Shown one piece after another: positions 41,742 through 49,225 of a stretch of 64,000 nt of DNA. The stretch is taken from the NCBI RefSeq assembly GCF_019331695.1, contig NZ_JAHBBI010000001.1, positions 186,001 through 250,000 of the forward strand. Direction: 5' to 3'. The position numbers and the translations under genes are program-made. The notes under the pieces were generated by a model that did no database searches, had not been told where the DNA came from, and was given only the letters and a program-made list of their open reading frames with translations. The DNA comes from Bifidobacterium pluvialisilvae. GTDB lineage: Bacteria; Actinomycetota; Actinomycetes; Actinomycetales; Bifidobacteriaceae. Each line of letters starts with the position of its first letter. The stretch's first letter is position 1.

Positions 41742-44309
41742 TTACCGGCCCAGCGCGCGCACGAATCGCGCCACGTCGGCCGGCTTCATGTCGGGCAGAT
41801 AGCTCTGCACCACGGCGAGCGCGATCTGCGGCAGCTTCGCGGAATCCGGGTAGGCGACGTACACGCCCTCCTCATGAGGCTGGAACTTTCTCTTGAACCG
41901 GAACAGCGAATGGAACCCATACACCGGCTCGATGATGTCGGCCACGGCCATGAGCACATGCTGGAGGAACGCGGCGCCGGATGGCCTCCCCTCCATCGCC
42001 ATCACGGATATGCCGGCGAGCGGCGCGGCGGAAAGGCTCATGAACCCGGCCCCCTCGTCGCGCAGACGTTCGGCCATGCGTGCGATGAGGAACTCCATCA
42101 CACCGTTGGGACTGTCGTCGCGATGACGCATGAAGTCGAGGGTCCAGCCGACGATCTCGCCGTCGCGCCATGTGGGCAGCCAGCTGGTCACGGCCTGTAC
42201 GACGCCGTCGGCGTCAGCGGCGTACAGCAGCCGCACACGCGGGTCCATAAGCTCGTCCACGCCACCGAGCGTGAACCTCATCTCCGGCAGCGACTTCTCC
42301 TCCGCCCATTGCTCGGAGATGTCGACGATCTGCGTCTGCACGTTCAACGGGGCCTCGTCGAATGTGCACATCACATCGGTGATGCCCACGCGCTTCGCCT
42401 TGTTGATGGCGGTGCGCACGTCCTGCCATTTCCTGCCGCGCGTCTGCCATTCGGCGGGGGAGACCACCATCTCGGTGCCGATGTCGAGCGAGGAGAACCC
42501 CATGGCGGCGAGCTCGTCGCGCTGATGCGCATGCACGCTGTAGAACACCGGCGTCCATGAGTGTTCGGCGCAGAACATGGCGAACCGGGACAGGTCGTCC
42601 GACCATTCGTCGCGCTCGCCGAACGGGCCGGTCACGGTCAGGGCGATGCCGTAGGCCACGCGGTAGGCGATCGCCGAACGCCCGGACGGCGAGAACCAGT
42701 AGCGGTTGCCGTCCCACGTGCCCATGAACGACATCGATTCGCCGTCGCGTTCCACCAGTGCGGAGGCGCGGCGACGCTCCTCGAGCCCCTCCATGGCGTT
42801 GTCGGTGAGGCACCAGAACGCAGCCACGGTCATGACGGCCCAGAACACCGGCCCGATGCCCTGATAGACGATCGACGTCACCGGCGTGGTCGGCAGGAAG
42901 TACGGTTGGATGCCGTTGAGGAATCCGATGGGCAGGAACCGCTGCGGCAGGTCGGCGAGCAGCATGGCCGGCGTCGGCGCGACGGTGAATCCGTAGGGTC
43001 TGGTGACGCCGACGACGAGATAGGCTCCGCATAATGCAAGGAACGCGACGACGACCAGTCCGGTGGATTCGAGAATCCGTCCTCGTCTGGTGGACAGCGG
43101 GAAGCATCGACGGAACAGGCAGACCAATATGACGCACGCCAACGGCAATGTGGCCGTGGCGAACGCGGCACGCACCGCCCCATGCGCGATCAGCGCGCGA
43201 AGACCATCGGGGGACTGGGCGATGGGCAGCATGAAGCAATAGACCAAGGACAGCGCCACCGTGCAGGCGTTGAGCAGCACGCTGAGCACGGCGGCCGTGC
43301 GCCGTCCGCGATACAGACCGTAGGCCACGACGAGCATGAGCAGCAATGGCAGCACCGACACGATGACGCCCCCGGGCATGGAGACGCGCTGCACGCGATA
43401 CTGCAGGAAGCAGTCCGCCCGCCCGGCCCCCGACAGGCACTCGTGCAGACGTGAGTAGTCAATTCGGTTCGGGCCCAGCAACAGGCCGAGCGTGGACAGC
43501 GGGCCGCGGTGCATCGGCGACGCCAGCGCCACCAGCGGGCCGAGCGCGCAGACGGCGCAGAGCACACCCACCATCTTGCGCGCCTCCAACGCGGTGATGT
43601 GCGGCCGTGGTCCATCCATATCCCGCGGATCGTCCCCGTCGGATTCCCCGTTCCCATCCCCATCCGCGTTCGTGGCAGAAGCCCGTACGGCGGCCGGCGC
43701 CATGAGATAGCCGAGCAGATGCCCGAACGCGGCGGCGAAGGCGATGCAATAGTCGCCCGGCTCCCCGCGATACAACACGAACGCCGCCACAATGGCATAC
43801 GTGACCACGCGGATGCGGCGCCGCCACATCAGCGACGAGAAGGCGCTCGCCGCCATAAGCGGCCCCACGGCCAGCGTCAATGGCCCCAGCACATAGCCGA
43901 ACCGGACCAGCGTTCCCCACGCGGGGGAGTGGCCGTTGACCATGACGCTTACGCCCATGCCGGCGGCGATGCCGCCGAGGGAGCACAGCAGCGCGATCCA
44001 CATGGTCTTGGCCGCGCCGAACCGAGACTCGGATGCGGAGCCGGCGGCCAGGAGCGCCGGCACGTCGATGAGCAGCCGCAGCGGATGGGCGACCAGCGTC
44101 AGCGAGAACGGCACGACGTAGAGCATTCCCGCGGCGAGACGGCTGTAGCTGATGCGTCCGAACGACGGCGGGAACGCGTGCCCGCCCAGCATGCTCCAAG
44201 CCGCGAGGGCGATGTTCGCCAGCAAGACGAACGCCGTGAACGCCACGGTCAGCGGATGCGCCCGCACCCATGCCGCGGCGTCCTGCATGATCGGCTTCCA
44301 ACGTGTCAT
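41742..44309 (-). CDS. MprF-like aminoacyl-lipid synthase (DUF2156 domain)
   Basis: An 855-residue integral membrane protein. The first 530 residues contain about a dozen predicted helices; the earliest part resembles a rhomboid-like bundle. The C-terminal cytoplasmic domain (about 540-855) is of the LPG-synthetase/DUF2156 class, with FSPSGRSAIAYRVAYGIAL, RKWQDVRTAINKAKR and PNGVMEFLIARMAERLRDEG. Such proteins transfer an amino acid from tRNA to phosphatidylglycerol or diacylglycerol, lowering surface charge. Which amino acid or lipid is used cannot be told. GGGAGGA precedes ATG 44309, which overlaps the stop codon of an esterase gene by four bases. In several bacteria such esterases remove the amino acid again. 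Confidence 0.88.
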   Translation of the reverse strand: MTRWKPIMQDAAAWVRAHPLTVAFTAFVLLANIALAAWSMLGGHAFPPSFGRISYSRLAAGMLYVVPFSLTLVAHPLRLLIDVPALLAAGSASESRFGAAKTMWIALLCSLGGIAAGMGVSVMVNGHSPAWGTLVRFGYVLGPLTLAVGPLMAASAFSSLMWRRRIRVVTYAIVAAFVLYRGEPGDYCIAFAAAFGHLLGYLMAPAAVRASATNADGDGNGESDGDDPRDMDGPRPHITALEARKMVGVLCAVCALGPLVALASPMHRGPLSTLGLLLGPNRIDYSRLHECLSGAGRADCFLQYRVQRVSMPGGVIVSVLPLLLMLVVAYGLYRGRRTAAVLSVLLNACTVALSLVYCFMLPIAQSPDGLRALIAHGAVRAAFATATLPLACVILVCLFRRCFPLSTRRGRILESTGLVVVAFLALCGAYLVVGVTRPYGFTVAPTPAMLLADLPQRFLPIGFLNGIQPYFLPTTPVTSIVYQGIGPVFWAVMTVAAFWCLTDNAMEGLEERRRASALVERDGESMSFMGTWDGNRYWFSPSGRSAIAYRVAYGIALTVTGPFGERDEWSDDLSRFAMFCAEHSWTPVFYSVHAHQRDELAAMGFSSLDIGTEMVVSPAEWQTRGRKWQDVRTAINKAKRVGITDVMCTFDEAPLNVQTQIVDISEQWAEEKSLPEMRFTLGGVDELMDPRVRLLYAADADGVVQAVTSWLPTWRDGEIVGWTLDFMRHRDDSPNGVMEFLIARMAERLRDEGAGFMSLSAAPLAGISVMAMEGRPSGAAFLQHVLMAVADIIEPVYGFHSLFRFKRKFQPHEEGVYVAYPDSAKLPQIALAVVQSYLPDMKPADVARFVRALGR

Positions 44310-45715
44310 TGCTTCCTCCCTGTATCGTGTGCTGCGGCCGTGACGGCCATGATGCGAATATTCGCCGACGCGACGATCCGTCCGTCGGACTCGTCCGACA
44401 ACCCCATGCGCGCGCCGAGCCTGCCGAGGCCGGCCTCGAACGCCTGCCTCACGGCGTGCCAGTCGTGCCCGGTGTCCGCCACGGTGAAGGCGGTGACGTC
44501 CATGCCGATGGACTTCGCCACCGGCGCGATGGCGCCGATGTTCCTGATGGATTCGGTATCCAGCTGCCCGGAGGCCATGATGAGCAGCTGATTGGAATGA
44601 CCGCGTGAGCGCATGATGTCGATGGGCACGTGGCGGCGGTAGGCCGCCGGGTCGCCGTTGAAGAACTCCCGGATCATCGATTGCTCACTGCCGTTGTGCG
44701 GTCCGAGCTCGGAACCCACGGTGAACATCGAGCCATAGCGTTCCGGGTGGCTTGGCCCGAGCTGTACGGAGCAGGTGCCGCCCTGCGAGAACCCGCCGAT
44801 CGCCCACTGCCGGGCGTCATGCGACACCGGCAGGTTGCTTTCGGCCCAATCGGTCACATCCTGCGTCAGGTATGTCTCCACGTTGCCGTACTTGGTCGAA
44901 TCCACGCATAGCGTGTTATGCAGGGGGTTGCCCAGCTGGTCGACGGAGACCACGATGGGCGCCAGCCCGTGATGCCGTGCGGCATAGGCGTCGAGGACGT
45001 CCGCCAGCCCGCCCGCCAGGAACGTGCGGTCGGGGCTGCCCGGCTGTCCGGAGAGCATGAGCATCACCGGCAGCTTCGGCGGCCGTGCCGACAGGGCGGC
45101 CGGCGGCAGGTACACCACCGCCTCGCGGGCGCGGAATCCCGATTTCGTGGCCGGGATGCCGACCGATCCGACCTTGCCGCGTTGGGGAATGGCCGGCAGT
45201 CCGCCGACCTTCGCCAGATGCCGCCATTGGCCCACCGTCATCGTCGCCTCGTGCAGTTCGCTGACGTCGAGACCGGAGAACGCCGAGACGCCGAGCACGC
45301 TGCCCACGGTCGGATACTCCCCATATACGGCGTTGATGTTCACGGCGCAGGACAATACGCCGACGGGCACCATGACCGCGGCGATGGCTCTGACGATTCC
45401 CGAAGACGCGACGGCGACCGCGGCAAGAGAGCCGACGACCGACGTGCCGATCGCCGCGGCCCAGACGACCTTCATGCCCAGCGAGACGCCGAACACCGTG
45501 AAACGGTCAAGCAGCCAGGCGACGACGAACCCCACGGCGAATCCCCCGGCCAGGCCGACGCAGGGCGCGATGACGGCGGCGACGCGGCGTCGGATGACGA
45601 TGCGCGCCGCCGTCAGCGAGACGACGCCGGCGCACGCTAGGACGGCAAGCGCCGCCGGGGCCCATCCCGAAGCGATGTCCAAGGCCAGTAGCCATCTCAG
45701 CCAGTGCGCACGCAT
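44306..45715 (-). CDS. membrane-anchored alpha/beta-hydrolase esterase, possible aminoacyl-lipid hydrolase
   Basis: A 469-residue protein with four N-terminal transmembrane helices (about 13-35, 48-70, 80-103 and 106-127) and an extracellular alpha/beta-hydrolase domain of the esterase D/antigen 85-like type. The nucleophile elbow is GGFSQGG near Ser310, and the catalytic His lies in TGHDWHAV near the C-terminus. GGGAGGT supports ATG 45715; the upstream frame to 46138 has no such site. Its stop overlaps the start of the MprF-like gene (ATGA), indicating translational coupling. The pairing suggests it trims or recycles the aminoacylated lipid, but mycolyltransferase-like chemistry or another ester substrate is possible. 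Confidence 0.82.
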   Translation of the reverse strand: MRAHWLRWLLALDIASGWAPAALAVLACAGVVSLTAARIVIRRRVAAVIAPCVGLAGGFAVGFVVAWLLDRFTVFGVSLGMKVVWAAAIGTSVVGSLAAVAVASSGIVRAIAAVMVPVGVLSCAVNINAVYGEYPTVGSVLGVSAFSGLDVSELHEATMTVGQWRHLAKVGGLPAIPQRGKVGSVGIPATKSGFRAREAVVYLPPAALSARPPKLPVMLMLSGQPGSPDRTFLAGGLADVLDAYAARHHGLAPIVVSVDQLGNPLHNTLCVDSTKYGNVETYLTQDVTDWAESNLPVSHDARQWAIGGFSQGGTCSVQLGPSHPERYGSMFTVGSELGPHNGSEQSMIREFFNGDPAAYRRHVPIDIMRSRGHSNQLLIMASGQLDTESIRNIGAIAPVAKSIGMDVTAFTVADTGHDWHAVRQAFEAGLGRLGARMGLSDESDGRIVASANIRIMAVTAAAHDTGRKQ

Positions 45716-46076
45716 GATGGACCTCCCGATGCACGCGTCGGCCGGATCTCGGCCGACGGTCGGACAAACACGATAGTTCGTATGCGGGCGACGTCCATCA
45801 TCCGCAGGAATGAATCGCCCGTTTGCATCGTGATGTCGCATGTCCCATGACGTCGCATGTCCCGTGGCACGAACCGTTCCGCGGCAGCCGACATGGGCAA
45901 ACGCGTCGTTTTCCCGGCATATGGGATAAACAATGAACAAACTTTCAGCATAAACGCTGAAAAAGTACAGAATATCCAGTAGGATGAGAGGCGTTGGCAA
46001 CAGCTGGCACAAGTATGTGAGCGTACGCATCGCGCCGTTCCCACGTTTGGGCCACTTCCATTCAGGAGATACATAA
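45716..46076. promoter_or_regulatory. divergent promoter region of the esterase unit and gap
   Basis: No gene is seen in these 361 bases. A 16-base direct repeat with one mismatch, TGAYGTCGCATGTCCC, occurs at 45831-45846 and 45848-45863 with a 17-base period. A dyad TTTCAGC (45943-45949) and GCTGAAA (45956-45962) with a six-base gap lies about 115 bases before gap. The part nearest gap is AT-rich and should hold its strong promoter; I cannot fix a confident -35/-10 pair. Confidence 0.5.
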
Positions 46077-47135
46077 ATGACAGTTAAGATTGGTATCAAC
46101 GGCTTTGGCCGCATCGGTCGTCTCGCCTTCCGCCGCATCTTCGAGCTGCAGGCTCGCGGTGGTCAGGCCGGTGATATTGAAGTCGCCGCCATCAACGATC
46201 TGACCACTCCCGCCACGCTGGCCTACCTGCTGAAGTACGACAGCACCCACGGCACCTTCCGTCACGACGACGGCACGCCGGTCGAGGTCACCTCCACCGA
46301 CACCTCCATCGTGGTGGACGGCAAGGAATACACCGTGTACGCCGAGAAGGACGCTAACAACATTCCGTGGGTCAAGAACGACGGTGTCGAGTACGTGCTC
46401 GAGTGCACCGGCTTCTACACCTCCGCCGAGAAGTCCCAGGCCCACATCAACGCCGGCGCCAAGAAGGTCCTCATCTCCGCCCCGGCCAAGGACGACACCA
46501 CCCCGACCGTCGTCTTCGGTGTGAACCACGAGATCCTCAAGCCGACCGACGTCATCGTGTCCGCCGGTTCCTGCACCACCAACTCCATGGCCGCCATGGT
46601 CAAGCTGCTGAACGAGAAGTGGGGCATCAAGGCCGGCTTCATGACCACCATCCACGCCTACACCGGCACCCAGATGATCCTGGACGGCCCGCGTGGCACC
46701 AAGAGCGGTCGCAACCTGCGCGCCGCCGCCATCAACACCATCGCCCACTCCACCGGTGCCGCCAAGGCCATCGGCAAGGTCGTGCCCGAGGTCAACGGCA
46801 AGCTGCAGGGCCACGCCCAGCGCATCCAGGTCCCGGACGGCTCCGTCACCGAGCTGACCACCGTCCTGAACAAGGAAACCACCGCCGACGAGATCAACGA
46901 GGCCTTCAAGGCCGCCTTCTCCGACACCGATTACTACGGCTACAACGCCGATGGCATCGTGTCCTCCGACATCATCGGCGACACCCACGGTGGCGTGTTC
47001 GACCCGACCCAGACCGACGTCAACACCGTTGACGGCGTGACCCTGGCCCGCACGGTCTCCTTCTACGACAACGAGTACGGCTTCACCTCCAACATGATCC
47101 GCACCCTGCTGTACTTCGCCGAGATCTCCGAGTGA
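46077..47135 (+). CDS. gap: glyceraldehyde-3-phosphate dehydrogenase
   Basis: Glycolytic enzyme (352 residues) that oxidises glyceraldehyde 3-phosphate with NAD and phosphate to 1,3-bisphosphoglycerate. The NAD-binding start GINGFGRIGRLAFRR, the catalytic Cys in SAGSCTTNSMA (about 166) and the partner His in THDTIHAYTG-like segment (MTTIHAYTGTQ) are present. AGGAG precedes ATG 46077. Codon use is extremely uniform, with almost only C- or G-ending preferred codons, as expected for one of the most expressed genes. In the bifid shunt it processes the triose phosphate released by phosphoketolase. A perfect terminator follows. Confidence 0.98.
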   Translation: MTVKIGINGFGRIGRLAFRRIFELQARGGQAGDIEVAAINDLTTPATLAYLLKYDSTHGTFRHDDGTPVEVTSTDTSIVVDGKEYTVYAEKDANNIPWVKNDGVEYVLECTGFYTSAEKSQAHINAGAKKVLISAPAKDDTTPTVVFGVNHEILKPTDVIVSAGSCTTNSMAAMVKLLNEKWGIKAGFMTTIHAYTGTQMILDGPRGTKSGRNLRAAAINTIAHSTGAAKAIGKVVPEVNGKLQGHAQRIQVPDGSVTELTTVLNKETTADEINEAFKAAFSDTDYYGYNADGIVSSDIIGDTHGGVFDPTQTDVNTVDGVTLARTVSFYDNEYGFTSNMIRTLLYFAEISE

Positions 47136-47168
47136 GTTTGACGCGACGGCAGTAGCTCGTAGCTGATA

Positions 47169-47207
47169 CGAAGGCCCCGTTCCGATTGATTCGGAACGGG
47201 GCCTTCG
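47169..47207. terminator. gap terminator (17-bp perfect stem)
   Basis: Positions 47169-47185 and 47191-47207 pair perfectly around a five-base loop. It follows gap and faces the convergent ArsC-like gene, so it may act on both. Confidence 0.9.
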
Positions 47208-47278
47208 TCATCCGTCGTCCGTTGAACGGGTCCGTAAGCGTAGGGAACGGGGCTCCCGCGATTGCCTCCGGAAGGCGG

Positions 47279-47656
47279 TTACAGCAGCCGGTCCTCCCAT
47301 TCGGCCTGTCTGAAGCCGACGAGCACGGTCGGCTCGCCGCCGTCGGAGGACGGCACGATCAACAGCGGCCTCTTGACCAGCATCCCATCCGTGGCGAGCA
47401 GCGCGATCATCTCATCGTCGGTCATATCCGGCAGCCGGTCCTTGAGCTTCATGGCACGGTACAGCTGCCCGGACGTGTTGAAGAAGCGGCGGATCGGCAG
47501 GCCACTGGCCCGATGCCATGCGGCGAGCTCGTCCACGCCGGGATTGTCACCCTTGATGTCGCGCTCCGTGTAGGCGATGCCGTGCGCGTCCAGCCATGCA
47601 CGCGCCTTGGCGCAGGTGGAGCAGCGTGTGTAGCAGATGAACAATGCCTTGGTCAT
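47279..47656 (-). CDS. ArsC/Spx-family thioredoxin-fold protein
   Basis: A 125-residue protein of the ArsC/Spx/YffB group. The N-terminus carries a CxxC pair, Cys12-Ser-Thr-Cys15, in CYTRCSTCAKA. RRFFNTSGQLYRAMKLKDR lies centrally, and VKRPLLIV marks the family cis-Pro region. Relatives are arsenate reductases, RNA-polymerase-binding stress regulators or uncharacterised reductases; without arsenic genes nearby, a general redox role is more likely. ATG 47656 is the first start within the fold, and the longer frame to 47788 has no matching sequence. It lies 51 bases after the thiamine pyrophosphokinase gene on the same strand and is probably cotranscribed. Confidence 0.88.
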   Translation of the reverse strand: MTKALFICYTRCSTCAKARAWLDAHGIAYTERDIKGDNPGVDELAAWHRASGLPIRRFFNTSGQLYRAMKLKDRLPDMTDDEMIALLATDGMLVKRPLLIVPSSDGGEPTVLVGFRQAEWEDRLL

Positions 47657-47706
47657 GATGGTTTCTTTTCCTTCCCGTGTCGGTGTGTGGATGCGATGCC
47701 GGCCGA

Positions 47707-48450
47707 TTATCGCGCCAGCAGATGGGAGACGTGCGTGTTGATGGCGCCGAGCGCATCCGGCCCTTCTTCCGCACGCGACGTATGCCATGTCGGCTCCGGC
47801 GCGGCGGTGGGGTAGGTGACGACCAGCGTGCCGTCCCCGACCGTGACGAGGGCGTCGACGCCGTCACGGAATTCGTTGCTGACGCCGAGGGCCCGTGTGT
47901 TGCGCAGCTGCGCGTCGTCGACCTCGTATTTCAGCCCGCGTATGGAGACATGACTCGCCGCGTCGGAGTGCGCGAACACCGACACCATACGGCCGACGCC
48001 TTGGGGAAGGCGCCATGCCGGGAACGAGAGCGTCGCGTCGGTGATCGCCGTCGCCATCATGCCGTCGCCGTGCAGGAGTCCGATTCCCGCATGCCGTGAG
48101 ATCTGCGCCAGCAGCTGCATGTTCGCCAGCGTGTGATCGAGCCTGCCGCCGAGCCCGCCGAATATGTGGAACCGCCGTGCGCCGTGCGCCCAGCCGAGCT
48201 TCACCGCGGCGAACATGTCGGTGTCGTCCTTCTCGCTGGGCAGCCGCATGACATCGCCATACCGGGAGGTTTCGGCGAAATCGTCGGCCGCGGAGTCGAA
48301 GTCGCCGATGACCGCGTCCGGTGTGATGCCCAGCGGCTCCGTGTGGTCGACGCCGCCGTCGGCGGCGATCACGTAGGCGCCACGTGGAATGGCCGGAACC
48401 TCGTCGTAGTATTCTCCGGCACCGAAGATGAAACAGACGTCCAGATCCAT
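47707..48450 (-). CDS. thiamine pyrophosphokinase
   Basis: A 247-residue enzyme that transfers pyrophosphate from ATP to thiamine, making thiamine pyrophosphate. Family motifs are AADGGVDH near 29-36, GDFDS at 49-53, DDTDMFAAVK at 75-84, and GGLGGRLDHTLAN after it. The C-terminal domain is a small beta-sandwich. GGGAGGGC precedes ATG 48450; the open frame continues far upstream but is a shadow of neighbouring genes. TPP is the cofactor of phosphoketolase, the key bifid-shunt enzyme, so the gene is important here. It lies next to a TetR gene 17 bases upstream and an ArsC-like gene downstream. Confidence 0.94.
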   Translation of the reverse strand: MDLDVCFIFGAGEYYDEVPAIPRGAYVIAADGGVDHTEPLGITPDAVIGDFDSAADDFAETSRYGDVMRLPSEKDDTDMFAAVKLGWAHGARRFHIFGGLGGRLDHTLANMQLLAQISRHAGIGLLHGDGMMATAITDATLSFPAWRLPQGVGRMVSVFAHSDAASHVSIRGLKYEVDDAQLRNTRALGVSNEFRDGVDALVTVGDGTLVVTYPTAAPEPTWHTSRAEEGPDALGAINTHVSHLLAR

Positions 48451-48467
48451 GAATGCCCTCCCTGTGG

Positions 48468-49043
48468 CTATCGGATGTCGTCGGACTGATTGGGGAACAT
48501 GGCCGTCAGCGCGAACGCGATGAACCGGTCCAGCGGCATGCGGTTGCTGGAGTTCAGCCAGGTGCCGATCACGGCGATCAGCCCCGCCAGATAGAACTCC
48601 TTGAGCAGTTCGCGCTCGTCGCGCGTCATCTCCACGGACTGCGTGATCCCGAGATAGCGGTCCACCAGAGGCCACAGCAGCCCCTTGAGCCTGGTGACGA
48701 ACGTCGGGTCGCCGTGGTCGCTGAGCAGCACCGTCATGTATGCCGAATGCGATTTCGCCATCGTCAGGATCGTGCCGATGTTCGACGTGATGTCGATGCG
48801 CCCCTCCTGCGCAAGCATGTCGTCGATGAGGTCCCCGATGATGTTGAGCAGACTGTCCTCGATCTGGGAGAACATGTCGTGCACGTCGCGATAGTACAGA
48901 TAGAACGTGCCGCGGTTGTACCCGGCGATCTCGGTGATCTCGCGCACGGTGATCTTGTCCATCGGACGGGTGCGATACAGCTTCCAGAACGCCTTGCACA
49001 GATTGGCCTTCGTCCGTTCCGTCACCTGAGGCTGCTTCTTCAT
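48468..49043 (-). CDS. TetR-family transcriptional regulator
   Basis: A 191-residue regulator. The helix-turn-helix lies at about 27-50, with TVREITEIAGYNRGTFYLYY, and the C-terminal part is helical. GGAG on the minus strand supports ATG 49043; ATG 49055 is an alternative. It is transcribed divergently from the large FtsX-type permease gene. The 180-base region between them carries a near-palindrome over the permease promoter, so it probably represses that gene and possibly itself. The thiamine pyrophosphokinase gene follows 17 bases downstream. Confidence 0.9.
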   Translation of the reverse strand: MKKQPQVTERTKANLCKAFWKLYRTRPMDKITVREITEIAGYNRGTFYLYYRDVHDMFSQIEDSLLNIIGDLIDDMLAQEGRIDITSNIGTILTMAKSHSAYMTVLLSDHGDPTFVTRLKGLLWPLVDRYLGITQSVEMTRDERELLKEFYLAGLIAVIGTWLNSSNRMPLDRFIAFALTAMFPNQSDDIR

Positions 49044-49163
49044 CGTATGCTCCATTCCGTGTGCATGGCGTCGTCGTCCACGTGACCGTCCTCGTCGCAT
49101 CGCTCAACATCGGACGGTGCCGATGTGCATTGATGGCCGGGAAAATCAACGATATCGTGATTG

Positions 49164-49183
49164 TATAACACAACATGATGTGT
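49164..49183 (+). promoter_or_regulatory. putative TetR operator overlapping the permease -10 box
   Basis: ACACAACATGATGTGT at 49168-49183 matches its reverse complement at 14 of 16 positions. It overlaps TATAAC at 49164-49169, a likely -10 box for the permease gene that starts at 49226. Confidence 0.5.
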
Positions 49184-49225
49184 AGTGATTCATGTCCGTA
49201 TGATGTCGGCGGAAGGAAACGGACG

